Shown: positions 34,667 through 47,718, counted from the stretch's first letter. The stretch is DNA of 64,000 bases from Cordia subcordata (GCA_028554755.1 JAPTOF010000010.1:12374501-12438500), one strand, 5' to 3'. Numbers and translations are program-made. The notes: generated from the sequence alone by a model not told the origin.

Positions 34667-36128
34667 TATAGATATATAGCGGAGTAGGGCGAAGCAGGGT
34701 GGATAAACCCCTGCACTGGGGTAAAGGACGAAAACCCTCCCCCACCCCTATCCAGGATTTTATGCCAAAACCCCGCTCGTATTTCTGTAGTGGAGCTTGA
34801 AGAGGTACCATTGTCATCCTTATTATTTAGTGATGCCACATATTCTTGTTTACTGAACTTTTTCCTTTCGAAATTATTTCCCTTATTTCATACTATATTG
34901 TAATAGAGTATCAAAATTTTCAAGCAATTGATACGAATAACATTTTTTTTCTAATTAAAATTGAGCATTATTTTTCAAGTAAAATTATTTTCTTTTCTTA
35001 ATTTAGATCTTAATTTATATTTAATCATTGTATAAATTAGTATCCATTATTTTATTTGTACAATACTCAATATTGATATCCGTGTATGGAGTTCAATATA
35101 AATGTACTGCTAACATTTGATCCATGAATTATTCTCCAAAAAACTTTTTCTATAAATTATTGTTACTTTTTGAAATTAGCTGAACACAAATATGTGTGTG
35201 TGCGTGTATATATATGTATATATATCTTCTCATAATAGCATAGGATTAAGGAATAATTCAAGTAATTGAGACTATCTCCTCCAGGCATAGGATCCTGGGT
35301 TCAATCCCATTTTTTGTTTTTTTTTGGGGGGGGAGGGGGAGGAGAGTCTAAACAAAAAAAAAATCTTATATCTAATTTTATTCTTTCAATTCATTTTCCT
35401 CCAAAAATAATAAATCAAACTCCAACAAGTATATTATTCCTTTTCTATTGCTTTATTCCTAGATCAAATCAATTTCTATTTTATTTTCTCAATTTAAATA
35501 TTCCACTCAATTACTACAAATCCATCAAAAAAAATATAATTAGTAGTGAAAGCTTATAGAAATTCCAATTTTGTAAGATGGATTTATATTTTAACCTCGC
35601 AAAACTCTATGTATACACACACACATACATACTATATATAGAATGAGTTAAAGTCCCATTTATATTGTTTATCTCCTATTGTTTTTCTCTCATATCAAAT
35701 CGTTTTCTAAGTTTACCTTTCTAATTTAAATAATTTTATTTAAATACTAAAAAACTATAATAGAAAAAATAATTAGTATTGAAGATTTATTGAAAACTAA
35801 AGCTTATAAAACTTTATATTTTATTCTTGTATAGGCTGTAAAAGTTGACCCTCAATAATAAATAAGAACATAAAAAATTACGTATTCTTCCGAAATATTG
35901 CATGGGTTATACTCTAGTTACAAATATTCGACATACTACAAGGAAACCCCAAAATCTTTTCCTTACTATAGAAGTTTTTAGGAGTTCTCTAACCATGCAT
36001 TATGTTTCTATTGATCGAGATCTCAAACAGCTAAGACATTGTTACATATGACGAGCCAGTTACTAGGAAAGCATTGTCAATATGCAATATTGTCTTTAGC
36101 GTAATCATCGGCTGATCATAGGTTGTTA
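34667..36128. other. Intergenic, repeats only
   Basis: 34680-34780 is the second arm of the G/C-word repeat. 35190-35225 is a TG/TA microsatellite. 35285-35340 holds a B-box-like GGTTCAATCCC followed by a T run and a G run, perhaps a SINE scrap. 35600-35640 is a CA/TA microsatellite. A second Helitron-like 3' end (GCATGGGTTATACTCTAG) sits near 35900-35917. No gene seen. Confidence 0.5.
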
Positions 36129-36137
36129 TATCGTTTT

Positions 36138-36765
36138 GGGTAAATTTCACTTACTCCCCTGTGATATGCGAAAGTATCACGCTACCCCCTGTGTTATGAA
36201 AACTTCAGATTGTTCCCTCGTGTTTCTTCGAAATTTATCACTTGGCCCCCCTTCATTAATTTCTCCGTTAAATTTGAGCAATACACGTTAAAAACGCAGC
36301 TGGTCTTTTCCTTTGCATTGAATTGTATCACCATACTTTATTACAATCCATGCAGTTGCAAATGAAAAGCTCCAAAAACCTTCTTGGCCATTCGCAAAAC
36401 AGAGTAAAAGAAGAAAAAAGAAAAAAAGCAAAAGCAAACATGGTCCACTCCAATGTCTGAAATTCTCACAAGGGGATCTAAAGTTTTGAAAACACAGGGG
36501 CCAATACGATATTTTTGCATATAACAGGGAGTTAATATGATACTTTCATATATTATAGAAATGTAACGTAAAATTTACTATCTAGGAATTAGAGGCGTAA
36601 TTTTGTCATTTTAAGCTTGGATTTAACGATGTTAGTGTTGAACTAACAGTAGGGGAGGGTGTGATCAGTTTCGAAAAAACACAAAAGGTGGTTTGAAGTT
36701 TTTAAAATACAGGGGAATAACGTGATACTTTGGTATATGATAGTGGAGTAATGTAAATTTTTCCC
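36138..36765. mobile_element. Foldback MITE with near-perfect 9-bp target duplication
   Basis: Left arm GGGTAAATTTCACTTACTCC continues for about 130 bp; the reverse complement of the right end reads GGGAAAAATTTACATTACTCC and stays similar (AAAGTATCACG, CCCCTGT, AAAACTTCA and TTCGAAA words in order). Flanks: TATCGTTTT (36129-36137) and TATAGTTTT (36766-36774), 8 of 9 matching, the size expected for Mutator-type transposition. No coding. Confidence 0.7.
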
Positions 36766-38082
36766 TATAGTTTTTAGGAATTCTTTAATCATGCAAGAGG
36801 GTTATTTAACTCTTTCAACTTTGTATGTTTGTATTGATCCGAGAATATATCTCAAACAGCTAAGCGAAGATTTGCTGTTATTATCATACAAGCATGAAAA
36901 GTACATCCTAGTACAAGATGCGGTATGGTGCATACAACAAAAATTGAGAAGACAAATGTTGCCTTTACAGGAACCGTTGAATATAACGAGAATAAAATAT
37001 TTTCTTCTGTAGATACTGATGAGAATATTATATGTATTTCAAAGGAAAAAATGTTCTTGGTAGAGTATATATTATTGCTCATGGCTTCTATAATATGAGT
37101 TTTTAGATGACTAGGATCCGCTCATAGTGAACTTTTCTTCGAGTGATTAAGAGGTGTATTATAGCTCCTTAGATTTAAATAAAGTAATCTAAGCCATTCA
37201 GTTTAATATCAATATGTAATTGGATATAGATAATAAATACATACACTCAAAAAGTGAAAAAAAATTGAAATTAAAAAAAATGTCATTCATCAAGAAGAGG
37301 CAATATCAACAAATAAATACACATAAGAAACATATATACATTGATTTATAGAAAAACATACACAGAGAAAAATCTTAAAAGAAGAAATATGTTGAAATTT
37401 GAAAAAGAAATTAATTATAGAACCGGTGAAAATTGGATAAGTTGGGTGACATAGCTCTTTTACCTCAATGTGGGAGCAATATTACGCTCTTTATCAATGA
37501 GCAAGTATTTCTGTTCAGCTAGGCCAAAAAGTTACCATAGTTGTGTTAATCATTAGCAAGGGTTAAATCCTTACTGCTATATTGATACAAAATGAAAAGC
37601 GGGAAGAAACTATAATAAATGTAATGTGAGGTAAGATAATCACTTGTATCTAATAAATATTGTTGTCATTAACTTTTCTTTATACTCAAACTTTAGACCG
37701 TTGAAAGTGACACGTTATACAACTTCTGTTAGCTCTACCAAAGAATACCACTACTGAAATTACAAACAACATAATAGATGTATATCTCAGCAAAAAAACA
37801 TATACAAATGCTAATATATACTCAATTTTTCAGATCTATTTTATACTATAATAATCTAAAAATATGTGTTGACTATAACAAAATAATTAGGGGAAGAATA
37901 CTAACATTCAATTTCCCCCCTTTTATTTTCCATAACAATAGAAATTTATAAAATTTTCTTTCTCTCCTTTTTCTCTTTTTCCATAAAAAGTATAGTTTGA
38001 TTAGTCCAATTGCCTTGACATATCAAAATTTTACACCATATTTCTAATAGAAGGTTCTACTTTTGTATTTTAATTGTAGAGT

Positions 38083-38681
38083 GTAACCAAATCCATGAAA
38101 TGGAAGAGTTAGGAAAAGATATGATTCAATATTGAGGAGGTCTTCCATTGGCTATAATTGGCTTAGGATGTATTCTCGTAGAGAGACAAAGTTGGGTAGA
38201 ATGGCAAAATGTTCAAAAAAAATGTTAAATCATACCTTGAGATGACAAGCAACATCAAAAAAAGATGAAGAAGGACTACATAATATACTAGAGTTGAGTT
38301 ATAATGACTTACCATATATATACAAATTCAAACCCTGTTTTCCTCATTTGAGCAAGTACCCGAGAGATGTTGGGATATAAACAGAATCACTATATCAAAT
38401 TTGGATGGCCGAAGGCATGATATCAATGGATAATAAATAAGATTGGAGAGGAGACAATGATGGATATTGCAGGACGTTATTTAGGAGAATTAGTAAAAAG
38501 GTGTATGGTTTTTGTTGAAATGGAGGAAGAGAAGCCTTCACATAGAAGGTTCAAATCATGCCGACTTCGTGATCTCATGAGAGAATTGTGCCTGCTCAAA
38601 GCAAACGAGGAGAACTTCCTTCGACTAAGCAACTATGGAGGTAGAAAAGACATACACACGCATGCCCAATGCGATCTCTAA
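38083..38681 (+). pseudogene. NLR fragment: NB-ARC 3' end and winged-helix region, LRR deleted
   Basis: Follows a splice-acceptor-like region homologous to 52739. It encodes, in changing frames, the GLPLAI block (here [11 protein letters not shown] preceded by a TGA where the sister has Cys), LELSYNDLPY, then ESLYQIWMAEGMIS, and MMDIAGRYLGELVKRCM, LRDLMRELCLLKANEENFL. In the sister gene this is followed by leucine-rich repeats; here it stops at 38679-38681 and joins the downstream flank. At least one stop and two frame changes. Intracellular immune receptor relic. Confidence 0.8.
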
Positions 38682-39226
38682 GAGGCCATTGGTGATCAGG
38701 TACTAATTAATAATTTCCTTACTAGCATTCCCTATAAACCCCTCACACGAGACAATTTCAGTTTGCAATCTTTTCGTTTCATGAATTTACGAGATGTTGT
38801 TTGGTTGTTCGTCACATGAACGAAGTAGGAATTACGTTTACTTAGTTCTGAGTAGTTTTTGTTGCTTCTCTGTGCTCTCTAACTGTCTTTTTGTTTCTTT
38901 AATGAGCTGTGACGTACGTTTGATCAAATGCCTGGAAGCAACTTGGTGACTCGGGCTACAATGACATTTTGAAAATTTTGGGTAATATTCACTATGAGAT
39001 GTTTCTTTTTCTTGCTAAATATTGGATATTCACATTACTGACACATGCTTGGCCATCCAAACAAAATTGATCATAGCTTAATTAATCTTGATCACTGTCA
39101 AAGAAGAACTCAGAGCAAAGTTCTTGAACTTGGCATCTTAGAGCAGTGAAGCAATTTGCTTATTCCTGATTGTATTTCAGTTCTCGTGTGTAGGTTTAAT
39201 TGTGTAGTCTGGACCCAGGACAGGTT

Positions 39227-39559
39227 TCACTGTTTTACATAGAGATGGGATAGATCATGGGGCGCTAACAACTGATGTCTATGAAAATAGAAATCACTTG
39301 TGGGATTGCTTGCACACCTGCCAAACAGAGCCAATAGAGAAGTAGGAATATCAACTTTCACTTCCCAAGGGAAGGGTCTACATACCATTGTCAGATTGAG
39401 CTTAATGGACAGTAGACTAAGATCAAAATTACATATAGCATAAAATGATTTTTCAATATAAAACTGACCTTTATTCTTCCGAGCAATAGAATATTTATTA
39501 AAGTTCAATTCACTAGACAAAGTGATCATTTCCCTTTTGGCTGAGAATTCTATCAACAA
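39227..39559 (-). pseudogene. Fragment resembling mitochondrial-plasmid-type RNA polymerase, copy 1
   Basis: Open for 110 codons on the minus strand. Text such as ICNFDLSLLSIKLNL, MVCRPFPWEVKVDIPTSL and DFYFHRHQLLAPHDLSH resembles, from memory of the family, the phage-type RNA polymerases of plant mitochondrial linear plasmids (a region ahead of the catalytic core, with the LPMV/PLPW-like segment). It is only a piece of a much larger protein. The same piece lies at 54981-55271, so it was present before the segmental duplication. Assignment is by eye. Confidence 0.4.
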
Positions 39560-42258
39560 GCACTTTAATATGATATCGAATGTATGTTAATAGTCACTTA
39601 TGTGATCCAAACAAGGTTGTTTGCTTTGATGATTGACCAATGGTTGAAAATGATACTGGATTGCAATTTTTCATAGTGGCAGTTCCCATTGCGAAATCAT
39701 TTTATACTTGTCCAAATTTTTCCATGCCATCCATTCTGTTAGGAGATGTTTCTTGTAAACATGAAAGCAATTGTGAGTCCATAAAAAAAATGTAAATCCC
39801 GCTAAACAGGATTTAAGTTCCTATCTCAAGTAGCAATTTCATAAAATTCCTCTAGTTAGCATCCTAAAGCCTAGACTTCTTACTAGTATAACTTTTGGTG
39901 GCTAGACCAGCATCTTAACTCCAAAAATTAGCATCATGGCATGGACCAAAGTAATTTCTTGTCCTGTTTATCAAATGGTTAATGGTTGTTGCTACTGCTA
40001 ACAGCCGACCATGTCAACATCTCTACTCCAACAGTTAAATTAGCATTAGGCGTGGAATGGAGTAGTTTCTTTACCTATTTATCAAGTGCTTGATGGTTGT
40101 TGCTCTGGTTTCAGTCTTCTCTGTATAAGCTGCGACCTAAAGCAAATCTCAATGCTGCAAGAAAAAGTGAATTCCTTTGTGATTAAGCCTAGACCATCTT
40201 ATATCTTGGTGTTCTTTACTTGTTAGAATTTGTTTGTCGATATAGCCTGAGTGTAGCCTGGATTCATCTCATTCATAGTGTTAAATGTACAGTCATTGTC
40301 ACTTGATGTATTATCAGTAGCCTCAATGACCAAGTTATTTCATAATCTTTAGCTAACCGGCAGGAATATTAGAGACTAATCAAAATGATCAAAAGGAAAG
40401 GTTAAATTGATGTTTCCTCTTACCGCTCCCCTTGTCTTTATTCCTTTTATCTGGCCATCTAAATCTTGGTCAATATCAATATTATAATGCCTGGATGATA
40501 ATGATTAATAATGATGTTAAGTTTGGTACTTAGTTTTATAATTTCAGAAACTTTGCCTGGTACCTAATTATTTGTCCAATAGAAATTGAGAATAAGATGT
40601 TTCTTATTTCTTGATGAAAATTGGATCAGATTGCTGAAACGTGCAGGTAGACATTAACCCAAGAATGAAATGTGATTTGCCTGGCCACTCCCAAGAGAAT
40701 TGAGCATTGCTGTCCATGAAGATTTATTTCACAGCGAAGTTCTTGAACTTGACATCTTAAAAGATGATCTATGCCTCCCAACTACTGCAGGACTCTTTGC
40801 AATTTGCACACTCTCTCTACTGATTGTGTTTATAGTTATACTTTTGTAGTGTGGATTCTGGACCCAGGATAGGTTTAATGGTTATTTGCTGTATTTTGGT
40901 ATCATCAAATGCACATTAATAATCACTTGTGTGATTCGAAAAAGATTGTTTGTTTTGATGCTACAGCAAATGGTTGAAAATGAATACATGTTACTATATC
41001 AAGTGGAAAAGCCATTGTTTATAATAAATTTCCTTCCTTTGGCATCCTAAAGCCTAAGCTTCTTACCAGTATAACTTTTGGTGTCCAGGTTGACATCTCA
41101 ACTCCAAATGTTAGCACCATGGCATGGACCAAAGTAGTTTATTTTCCTGTTTATCAAAATACTTGGTGGTTGTTGCTATTGTCAACAACTGATCATATCA
41201 TTATTCTCTATATAATCATGTTAAGTAACCATCTCATTCATAAGTTTAAATTATTAGAGAGGTTTATCATATTTAGTCATTGTGTTTGACAGTTTATGAG
41301 TAATGAAGTGTCGGTTGGATTTCAAAGATTCATGTGATGCTGGAAGTAGAATGAATTCTCCTCTGATTGTTTTCTTCATTACAGTTTTAAGAAAAGCTCA
41401 AACTCCGTCGGGATGAAGAGGGGAAAGGGAGAGAACAATGCTGGAAAGGCTTACTAAGATGCTTATATTACAAAAATACTTATGGGAGACTATATTCCTT
41501 CAGTGTCTCACGTTTGGAGGTAAAGAAGTCAAGATAGGATTGAATGATAAAGATACTGCAGGTTGTGGAACATTTTCATTGCAAGCTAATCCTTACATTT
41601 CCACAATAAGATACTGCAGGTTGTGGATTCAAAGCAATAACTTTTAATCTTTCCGAATAGACAAACTCAAATTTTCTTCCTTCCACTAGAAACGGGAATG
41701 CGGAAAGAAAATTATGCATACTTTTAGATTTTTTATTCTAAACTGTCATGCATCAGTCCTCTAACTGAAACTCAGCCACTCATAGCCATCCATGTATTCA
41801 TGGCTCAGATAATTGAGATGGGGAAGTCGTTAGAGTGACACTTAAATTAGAATCCCCTGATTTACTATTAGGATTCCGTTCTTGATGAAGTCGGTGCATG
41901 TATTGGGATGGACCGATGCACTTGTAAGCTTACTAATTGGTGGTGGTTGAAGTCCATCTGATATTTTGATGATTGAACTCTCCTAGCTACGTTCCTGCCT
42001 GCTCCCAAGAAAAGGTTGCCTCATTTGTGGACCTCTCCCTGGAAAACAAAGATGACAGAGGAATTTCCAAGCATTTACTCTCTGTAAACTAGATGTTAAT
42101 AATTGCAGTACCCGCATATTTTACTAGAGGGAGTTTTGTGGATAAAGACGAGTTGATGGATAGAAGCATCTCTTCCCCCAAAAGGATTTTGACTTTTTCT
42201 TCCTTGGCTTGAAGACTTCTTTGCTTGAAGTCTCTTTCATCTTTCCACAGGCAGGCAG

Positions 42259-43700
42259 CCTAACTGTATAAGAAAGTAAATGATGTACTTAGTGTATAAT
42301 TAATCAAAGGTTAATCAGAATGACCAAAAAGAAGAAAAGCTTAATTAGAATTTATTTAGTTAATTGATGTTTCCCCTTATGTTTCCGTTTTCCTTTTTTC
42401 TTACAATTTTTTCATTTAAAACCTGTTCGATTTCCCTATTGCAATGCCTTGGATGAAAGTGATTAATAATGTTGCTAAATCATAATTATTTTTCAAACAC
42501 AAGAAACAGGGTTTGCCTAGTACTTATTATAATTCGTGCAACAGAAATTGACCATACGATGTTTCTTTTCGTGCTGAATATTGGATATGCAAATAGCAGT
42601 GTTCCTAGATTTGCAATTTATATAGAGTGACAGAAATATTAATAAAGTTACGAAGTACTGTAAAGATTGCGATAAATAACATGTGCATTATAGGTATATG
42701 GCCCCGTACTAGAATATTTTGAACTTATTGCAATACTAAACTTAAAAAGTTAAAAGAAAATTGTTCTAACCATTATAAATATATATACATACATACACGC
42801 ATACATATATAATAGTCATAATTTTGTTTTTATAATAATTTATAGTAATTCATAAAAGAGAAGGAATATGACATTTGAATTACTTTTATTAGCAAGCATA
42901 GCCTAATCTACTTGACAGATGTTATTAATCAATTCTTGATACATTTTACTACGATTTATAGTAAATATTTATTTTTTATACATCTTTTTGGTTAAGTTGA
43001 CCTTTTCTGGCGGGGCATCTAAATTTTTTAATCAACTGCCCGAAAGGCTGAGCAACATAGTAATAGATCGGAATATCAATTTGTTAGTGTACCAGAATTG
43101 ATGAGTAACCAATTAATATTGAATGATTACTTAATTAGCCATTTAACAAAGACTAATCCAGACAAATTATTGCCTTGGAGTAGCATTATTATTAGTCATT
43201 CATATTTGTATTTTTCTAAAGCAAATAAAGAAGATAGAGAGAGAGAGAGAGGGAGAGAGAGAGAGAGAGAGAGACTAATTTTGCAAGAGTTAGTAACATG
43301 ATTAAATTAATGGAGTCATCTTGCTGAAGCAAAAATTAATAATAATAGAAGAGAGAGAACAATTTAATGCACACATTCTAGAAGCGTTTAATCACTTAGT
43401 TTTGATACTACACAAAGGTGTGGTATACATAAGTCAGGACGATAATATGCAATTTACTCACGCGTGTATGCAAATTCACATCAAAACTAACGGAAAATTA
43501 ATGGTAGGAGTTGTTTTGCACACTTTTAAAAATTTCAGAATGATAATCAGCTAATTTGATATTACAGGAGATATGGTGCACATAAATTAGAGTATATAGA
43601 GGCAATATGCAATTTACTCTAAAATAAATGAGTTAAGAAGTGATATGACACTAATAGCCTAACTATATGAGAAAGAAAATGATGTAATTATTGTATAAGA
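42259..43700. other. Intergenic, simple repeats
   Basis: TA/CA microsatellite at 42777-42812 and a (GA)n run at 43235-43274. No coding signal that I can support. Confidence 0.6.
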
Positions 43701-43721
43701 ATCCCATCTGATAAGCAGTCT

Positions 43722-43806
43722 TCAATTAGAAAGTTCAGATAATGTCGATTTTATGGTCTCATTAGAGAACTAAGCTCGATCAAAGCAAAAGAGGAAATCT
43801 TCCTTG
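43722..43806 (+). pseudogene. Small NLR vestige
   Basis: About 85 bp matches the segment FKSCRLRDLMRELCLLKAKE of the neighbouring NLR exons (here RKFR*CRFYGLIREL, then a frame change into KAKEEIFL). Nothing else of the gene is present on either side. Confidence 0.55.
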
Positions 43807-43887
43807 ATGATTCTGTCTTTCCTAACAAGAAGTCACAGACTTGGGATTTATATTGGCAAAAGAAGATTTTCGGTCATTTCTTCCCCT

Positions 43888-43904
43888 CCCCCCCCCCCCC
43901 CCGG
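43888..43904. repeat. C homopolymer tract
   Basis: About 16 consecutive C after CCCCT, ending in CCGGG. Rare in this AT-rich region; length in the assembly may be unreliable. Confidence 0.8.
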
Positions 43905-44019
43905 GAAACAACTGAATCGACACATTGGATAATTTTCTTTTTTATAAAACGACCAATCGGAAGAATATTGAAATTCCTAATTAATGGATGATTCAAGATG
44001 TTAAAGAGTATTAGAGGCT

Positions 44020-44846
44020 ATTTAGACATGTTTTTTGTTTTTGTTTTTCTAAAAATAGTTTTTAAATAAGCTTTTGAAAACTATTTTCAGAAACAAATTA
44101 AAAAAATAAAAAAAATGTATTTGGCAGATGTGTTTCGGGCACAATTTTTAAACAATTTTTAAGAACAAAAAAACAAGAAATCTATTTGGTTGTATTTGTT
44201 TTTAATTTTTTTTTTCAATTAAAGTAAACAAGACATTACTCACGTAACTTAAATAACATAGTCCAAAACTTACATTTGACAGAAAAAATTTATTGATTGA
44301 TGTGTCACTATATAACTTTTCATGGAAAACCAAAAACAAGAGAAGAAAGGAAAAGAATCCTCATATTGCTTCGTCCCAACATTGCCATATTCTCTCCATC
44401 TCAAAAGCCAAATAAATAGAATCCTACCCGAGATTAATAAACAAAAGTTATGACGCAAACATCACGTCCTCAAGCAAAGTTGTGATGCCCTTCATTTCGG
44501 AAGCAAGGGATAATTAATTAAGCTGGCGTTGCCTCATTCGTGGACTTTGATTAAAAAAAATTAATGAAGAGAGAGAGAGAGAGAGAAAGAGAGAGCGTCA
44601 AATCCAAGTAAAGTAGATTACTTCATGACCTTGAATGAGTCGTGTTAAATTCAGAAGCAAAGTTTTATTCTTCTGTATTTTAGTTCACAACTTAATTGAT
44701 ATATATACAAGTAGAGCTTGAGCATTAATTGCAATACTTGCAAAATATATAGACTCTCAGCACATAATACACTTCTATCAAATATATATTTGCCTTTCTT
44801 TTGCTATTACAATATTCAACATAAGTAATTAACTAATTATATCCAA
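44020..44846. other. NLR upstream region
   Basis: 44030-44215 contains TTTTTGTTTTTGTTTTT arms and near-complementary A-rich sequence, MITE-like. 44568-44595 is a (GA)n run about 250 bp before the NLR ATG. TATA-like AATATATAGAC lies near 44746. Promoter role is inferred from position only. Confidence 0.4.
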
Positions 44847-45254
44847 ATGGCTGAACCAGTCATCTCTTTTGTTGTAGAAACGCTTGGCAATTTATTGCTT
44901 GAAGAGGGGAAGTTTCTGCTTGGGGTAAAACACCAAGCAAGACAACTCCATGCAGAGTTAAAGCGACTGCGAGCGTTCCTGAAAGATGCTGACGGAAGAC
45001 AAAATGAAACAAACAGTCTTCGTGAATGGATTTCACAAACTAGAGACCTTGCTTACCAAGCTGAAAATTTGCTCGAACATTACGTGTTCAAAATTCAATT
45101 GTGTAAGGGAAAAGGGGTTACAAGAATCATCAAGGGGTGTGTTTCTTTCTTGGATGAATGCTTGGTCCGCCATCAAGCTGGGTTAGATATTCAATCCCTT
45201 TGGACCAATATATCTGATCTTACTAAAAGTTTTCAAGAGTACGGCATCACAGCT
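44847..45254 (+). pseudogene. NLR coiled-coil exon part
   Basis: 136 open codons from ATG: Rx N-terminal domain with helices around LHAELKRLRAFLKDADG and SLREWISQTRDLAYQAENLL (an EDVID-like position). It ends at the target site CAGCT of the LTR insertion; the frame resumes at 47103 as IMENEGGSSS once the insert and one target copy are discounted. Confidence 0.85.
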
Positions 45255-45740
45255 TGTTGGGAAATTATGACGCATAACACACACTCACGCAGCGGAATTA
45301 AATTATGAGTAACGAGAAAAGAATACGCGCTATTAAACGTGGTTCGGCCCTCTACCTACGTCCATAAAAAACTCCACTAATAGAAAAAAGTATTACAACC
45401 CATGTGACTTTTTGCACGGAAAAAAAAGTCTAAACCCTCCCCCACAGAGTTCTTATAATGGTTCTATCCTCAACAGGACTAGAACGAATATAAGACACTC
45501 TCGATGCTCTCAAGCTCTCTCTCACCCCCACACCCCATGAGGTGTGGCCCTAAGGCACACCTTATACAATTAATGCAAAAGTCCTATTTGTAGAGGAGAT
45601 TTCCTTGTCTTCCAAGACAAAGGATTTCCTCATCTATCAATCCTACCATAATTAAGACTCTTAACATAACTAGAATTTTAATTCTCATTAAAACTCTTTC
45701 CTAATTTGTATGGGCTTGGACTTTGAGCTATAACCCAACA
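45255..45740 (-). mobile_element. LTR (left) of the NLR-inserted element
   Basis: 486 bp; 3' LTR in the element's own orientation, since the PPT is next to it. Confidence 0.85.
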
Positions 45741-46605
45741 AATTCCTCCCTTGGCGAAAAGTCCGAAGCTTCTTTGCCGCAACTGGAACCTCCTCACAGT
45801 CTTCATGCTAGAGCTCTCGCTCGACAACACTTTTCACGGCAACAGCTACCAACACATCCTAGCAGGTTTTCGGAGTCATCCCAAACATCCCTCTTCGTGC
45901 CGTCTAACCTCGACCTCTTGAGGTTGTTTGCGTCTTTCTTCGACACAAGGCATCTCGGACGTGGTCTTCTCTTCCAGCAGTAGCGTTCCCTATCAGTTGT
46001 CTGGCCAGGACTCTGATTGTTCAGCTACGTAAACTCTCTGCGCATGACTCCTTCCTCGAATCGAACCTTCTTCAACTAGTCTACTCATCCAAACTTCTCT
46101 CCTCTAGAAGTTTGTTCACTAGTCAGCTAAATGTGTTTGCTCGCACAATGCTCCAAAGACTTTCGCAGAATTTCATCACCACTTCATTGTTTTACCCAAT
46201 TTCAAGGCTCACCCACGATACATGAAGAAATTCGGCAAAACGGACCTCAAAAACGAACTCAGGACGTCGGAAAATAGTGAGGAGACCCTCGGTCAACGCG
46301 GTCAAACCCCTGCAGCCTGCTGATCAAACCTTATGTTTGACTGTTTGACTGTTTGACCACAAACTCACAAAACTTGACCTACTTGTATCTCACAATCCGA
46401 CCGTCGGATCGTTACGAAATTTTAGCAACTTACTCTCCTCTCCGAGACGAAAACACAGCAATAAATGGATCGTCGATCGGATCTAGAAAGCCTGCCAAAC
46501 GTGACCAGCAGATCAGCGACTTTTTTTTTTACTCCTCTTCGGCGTTTCTTTTTTCGTTTTTCGTGCAAACCAGCGTCCTCCCTCCAACTTAGCTCTGATA
46601 CCACT

Positions 46606-47097
46606 TGTTGGGAAATTAGAACGCATAACACACACACACACTCACACAGCGAAATTAAATCACGAGTAACCAGAAAAGAATACGCTCTATTAAACGTGGT
46701 TCGGCCCTCTGCCTATGTCCACGAAAAACTCCACTAATAGAAAAGAGTATTACAACCCATGTGACTTTTTGCATGGAAAGAAAAGTTTAAACCCTCCCCC
46801 ACAGAGTTCTTATAATGGTTATATCCTCAACAGGACTAGAACGAATATAAGACACTCTCGATACTCTCAGGCTCTCTCTCACCCCCACACCCCATGGGGT
46901 GTGGCCCTAAGGCACACCTTATACAACTAATGCAAGAGTCTTATTTGTAGAGGAGATTTCCTTGTCCTCCAAGACAAAGGATTTCCTCATCTATCAATCC
47001 TATCATAATTAAGACTCTTACCATAACTAGAATTTTAATTCTCATTAAAACTCTTTCCTAATTTGTATGGGCTTGGACTTTGAGCCATAACCCAACA
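46606..47097 (-). mobile_element. LTR (right) of the NLR-inserted element
   Basis: 492 bp; 5' LTR in the element's own orientation, with the primer-binding site immediately to its left. A CA repeat is six bases longer than in the left LTR. Confidence 0.85.
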
Positions 47098-47102
47098 CAA
47101 CT

Positions 47103-47718
47103 ATCATGGAGAACGAAGGTGGATCAAGCTCTAGGCAACACAAGTTAAGACGTACTTATTCCCATATTATTGATCAAGAGGATCTTGTTAGGGTAGAAAG
47201 TCAAGTTGAGGAGCTAGCAAAACAACTTACTGGCGAAAACTCTAGAGTAGTTTCTATAATTGGAATAGGAGGTCTGGGAAAGACCACTTTGGCTAGAAAA
47301 GTGTATTATCATCCAAATGTGAGGCGTCATTTCAGTGGATTTTCTTGGATCTCTGTTTCACAGTAATGGCAGACAAGGAATCTCTTAGTGGGCATCATTG
47401 TTAAACTCATGCCTGAGAAGAGAAGTTTGACTGAAAATTGGAGAGATGAGGAGCTAGTCAAGCAACTTTTTGAGTTCCAACAGAATCACAAATGCCTAGT
47501 TATCCTTGATGACATTTGGTCAACAGATGTTTGGGAATGCATAAAATATGCCTTTCCAATTAGTGAGAAAGGTAGCAAAGTAATGTTTACATATCGCAAA
47601 AAAGAAGTTGCTACACACATTGGTCCAAGTGGTTTCCTCTATGAACCAAGACTTCTTAGTCCGGAAGAAAGTTGGGAGCTTCTTCGAAGAAAGTCCATGA
47701 CACAAAGGCGAACTGAAG
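47103..47718 (+). pseudogene. NLR NB-ARC N-terminal part
   Basis: P-loop, RNBS-A (FSGFSWISVSQ), then stop TAA at 47364, kinase 2 and RNBS-B-like GSKVMFTYRKKEVA (usual T-R pair read as T-Y-R). Ends at GAAG/GTATGT. Apart from the single stop the frame is open for about 205 codons. Confidence 0.85.

Larger units (their letters stand above)
37197..42258 (+). repeat. Segmental duplication copy 1 (NLR locus)
   Basis: Matches 51857-58646 almost throughout, including the intron sequence before the NLR exon, the exon, and 3.5 kb of downstream flank (e.g. CATTGGTGATCAGGTACTAA; GCAGGTAGACATTAACCCAAG; TGGACCTCTCCCTGGAAAAC). Relative to copy 2 it lacks the LRR (about 1.15 kb, between 38650 and 38680) and lacks the insertion at 57158-57888. 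Confidence 0.85.
45255..47097 (-). mobile_element. Non-autonomous LTR retrotransposon (TRIM/SMART-like) inside the NLR coding exon
   Basis: Direct LTRs 45255-45740 and 46606-47097 (486 and 492 bp, TGTTGG to CCAACA), about 27 substitutions and one 6-bp CA indel apart. Orientation is minus: the tRNA-Met primer site, complement of AGCTCTGATACCACT (46591-46605), abuts the right LTR, and the PPT complement AATTCCTCCCTT (45741-45752) abuts the left one. The 865-bp interior has no retroviral-type protein. Flanks CAGCT and CAACT match at 4 of 5 bases. Confidence 0.88.

Noticed and set aside
36791..37012. 73-codon plus-strand ORF near the NLR duplicate
   Set aside because: No recognisable motif, lies between a foldback element and the duplication, and no homologous frame is kept in duplication copy 2.
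45723..45983. 86-codon ORF inside the miniature LTR element
   Set aside because: Starts within the LTR and crosses the PPT; composition follows the non-coding interior. Element orientation is opposite.
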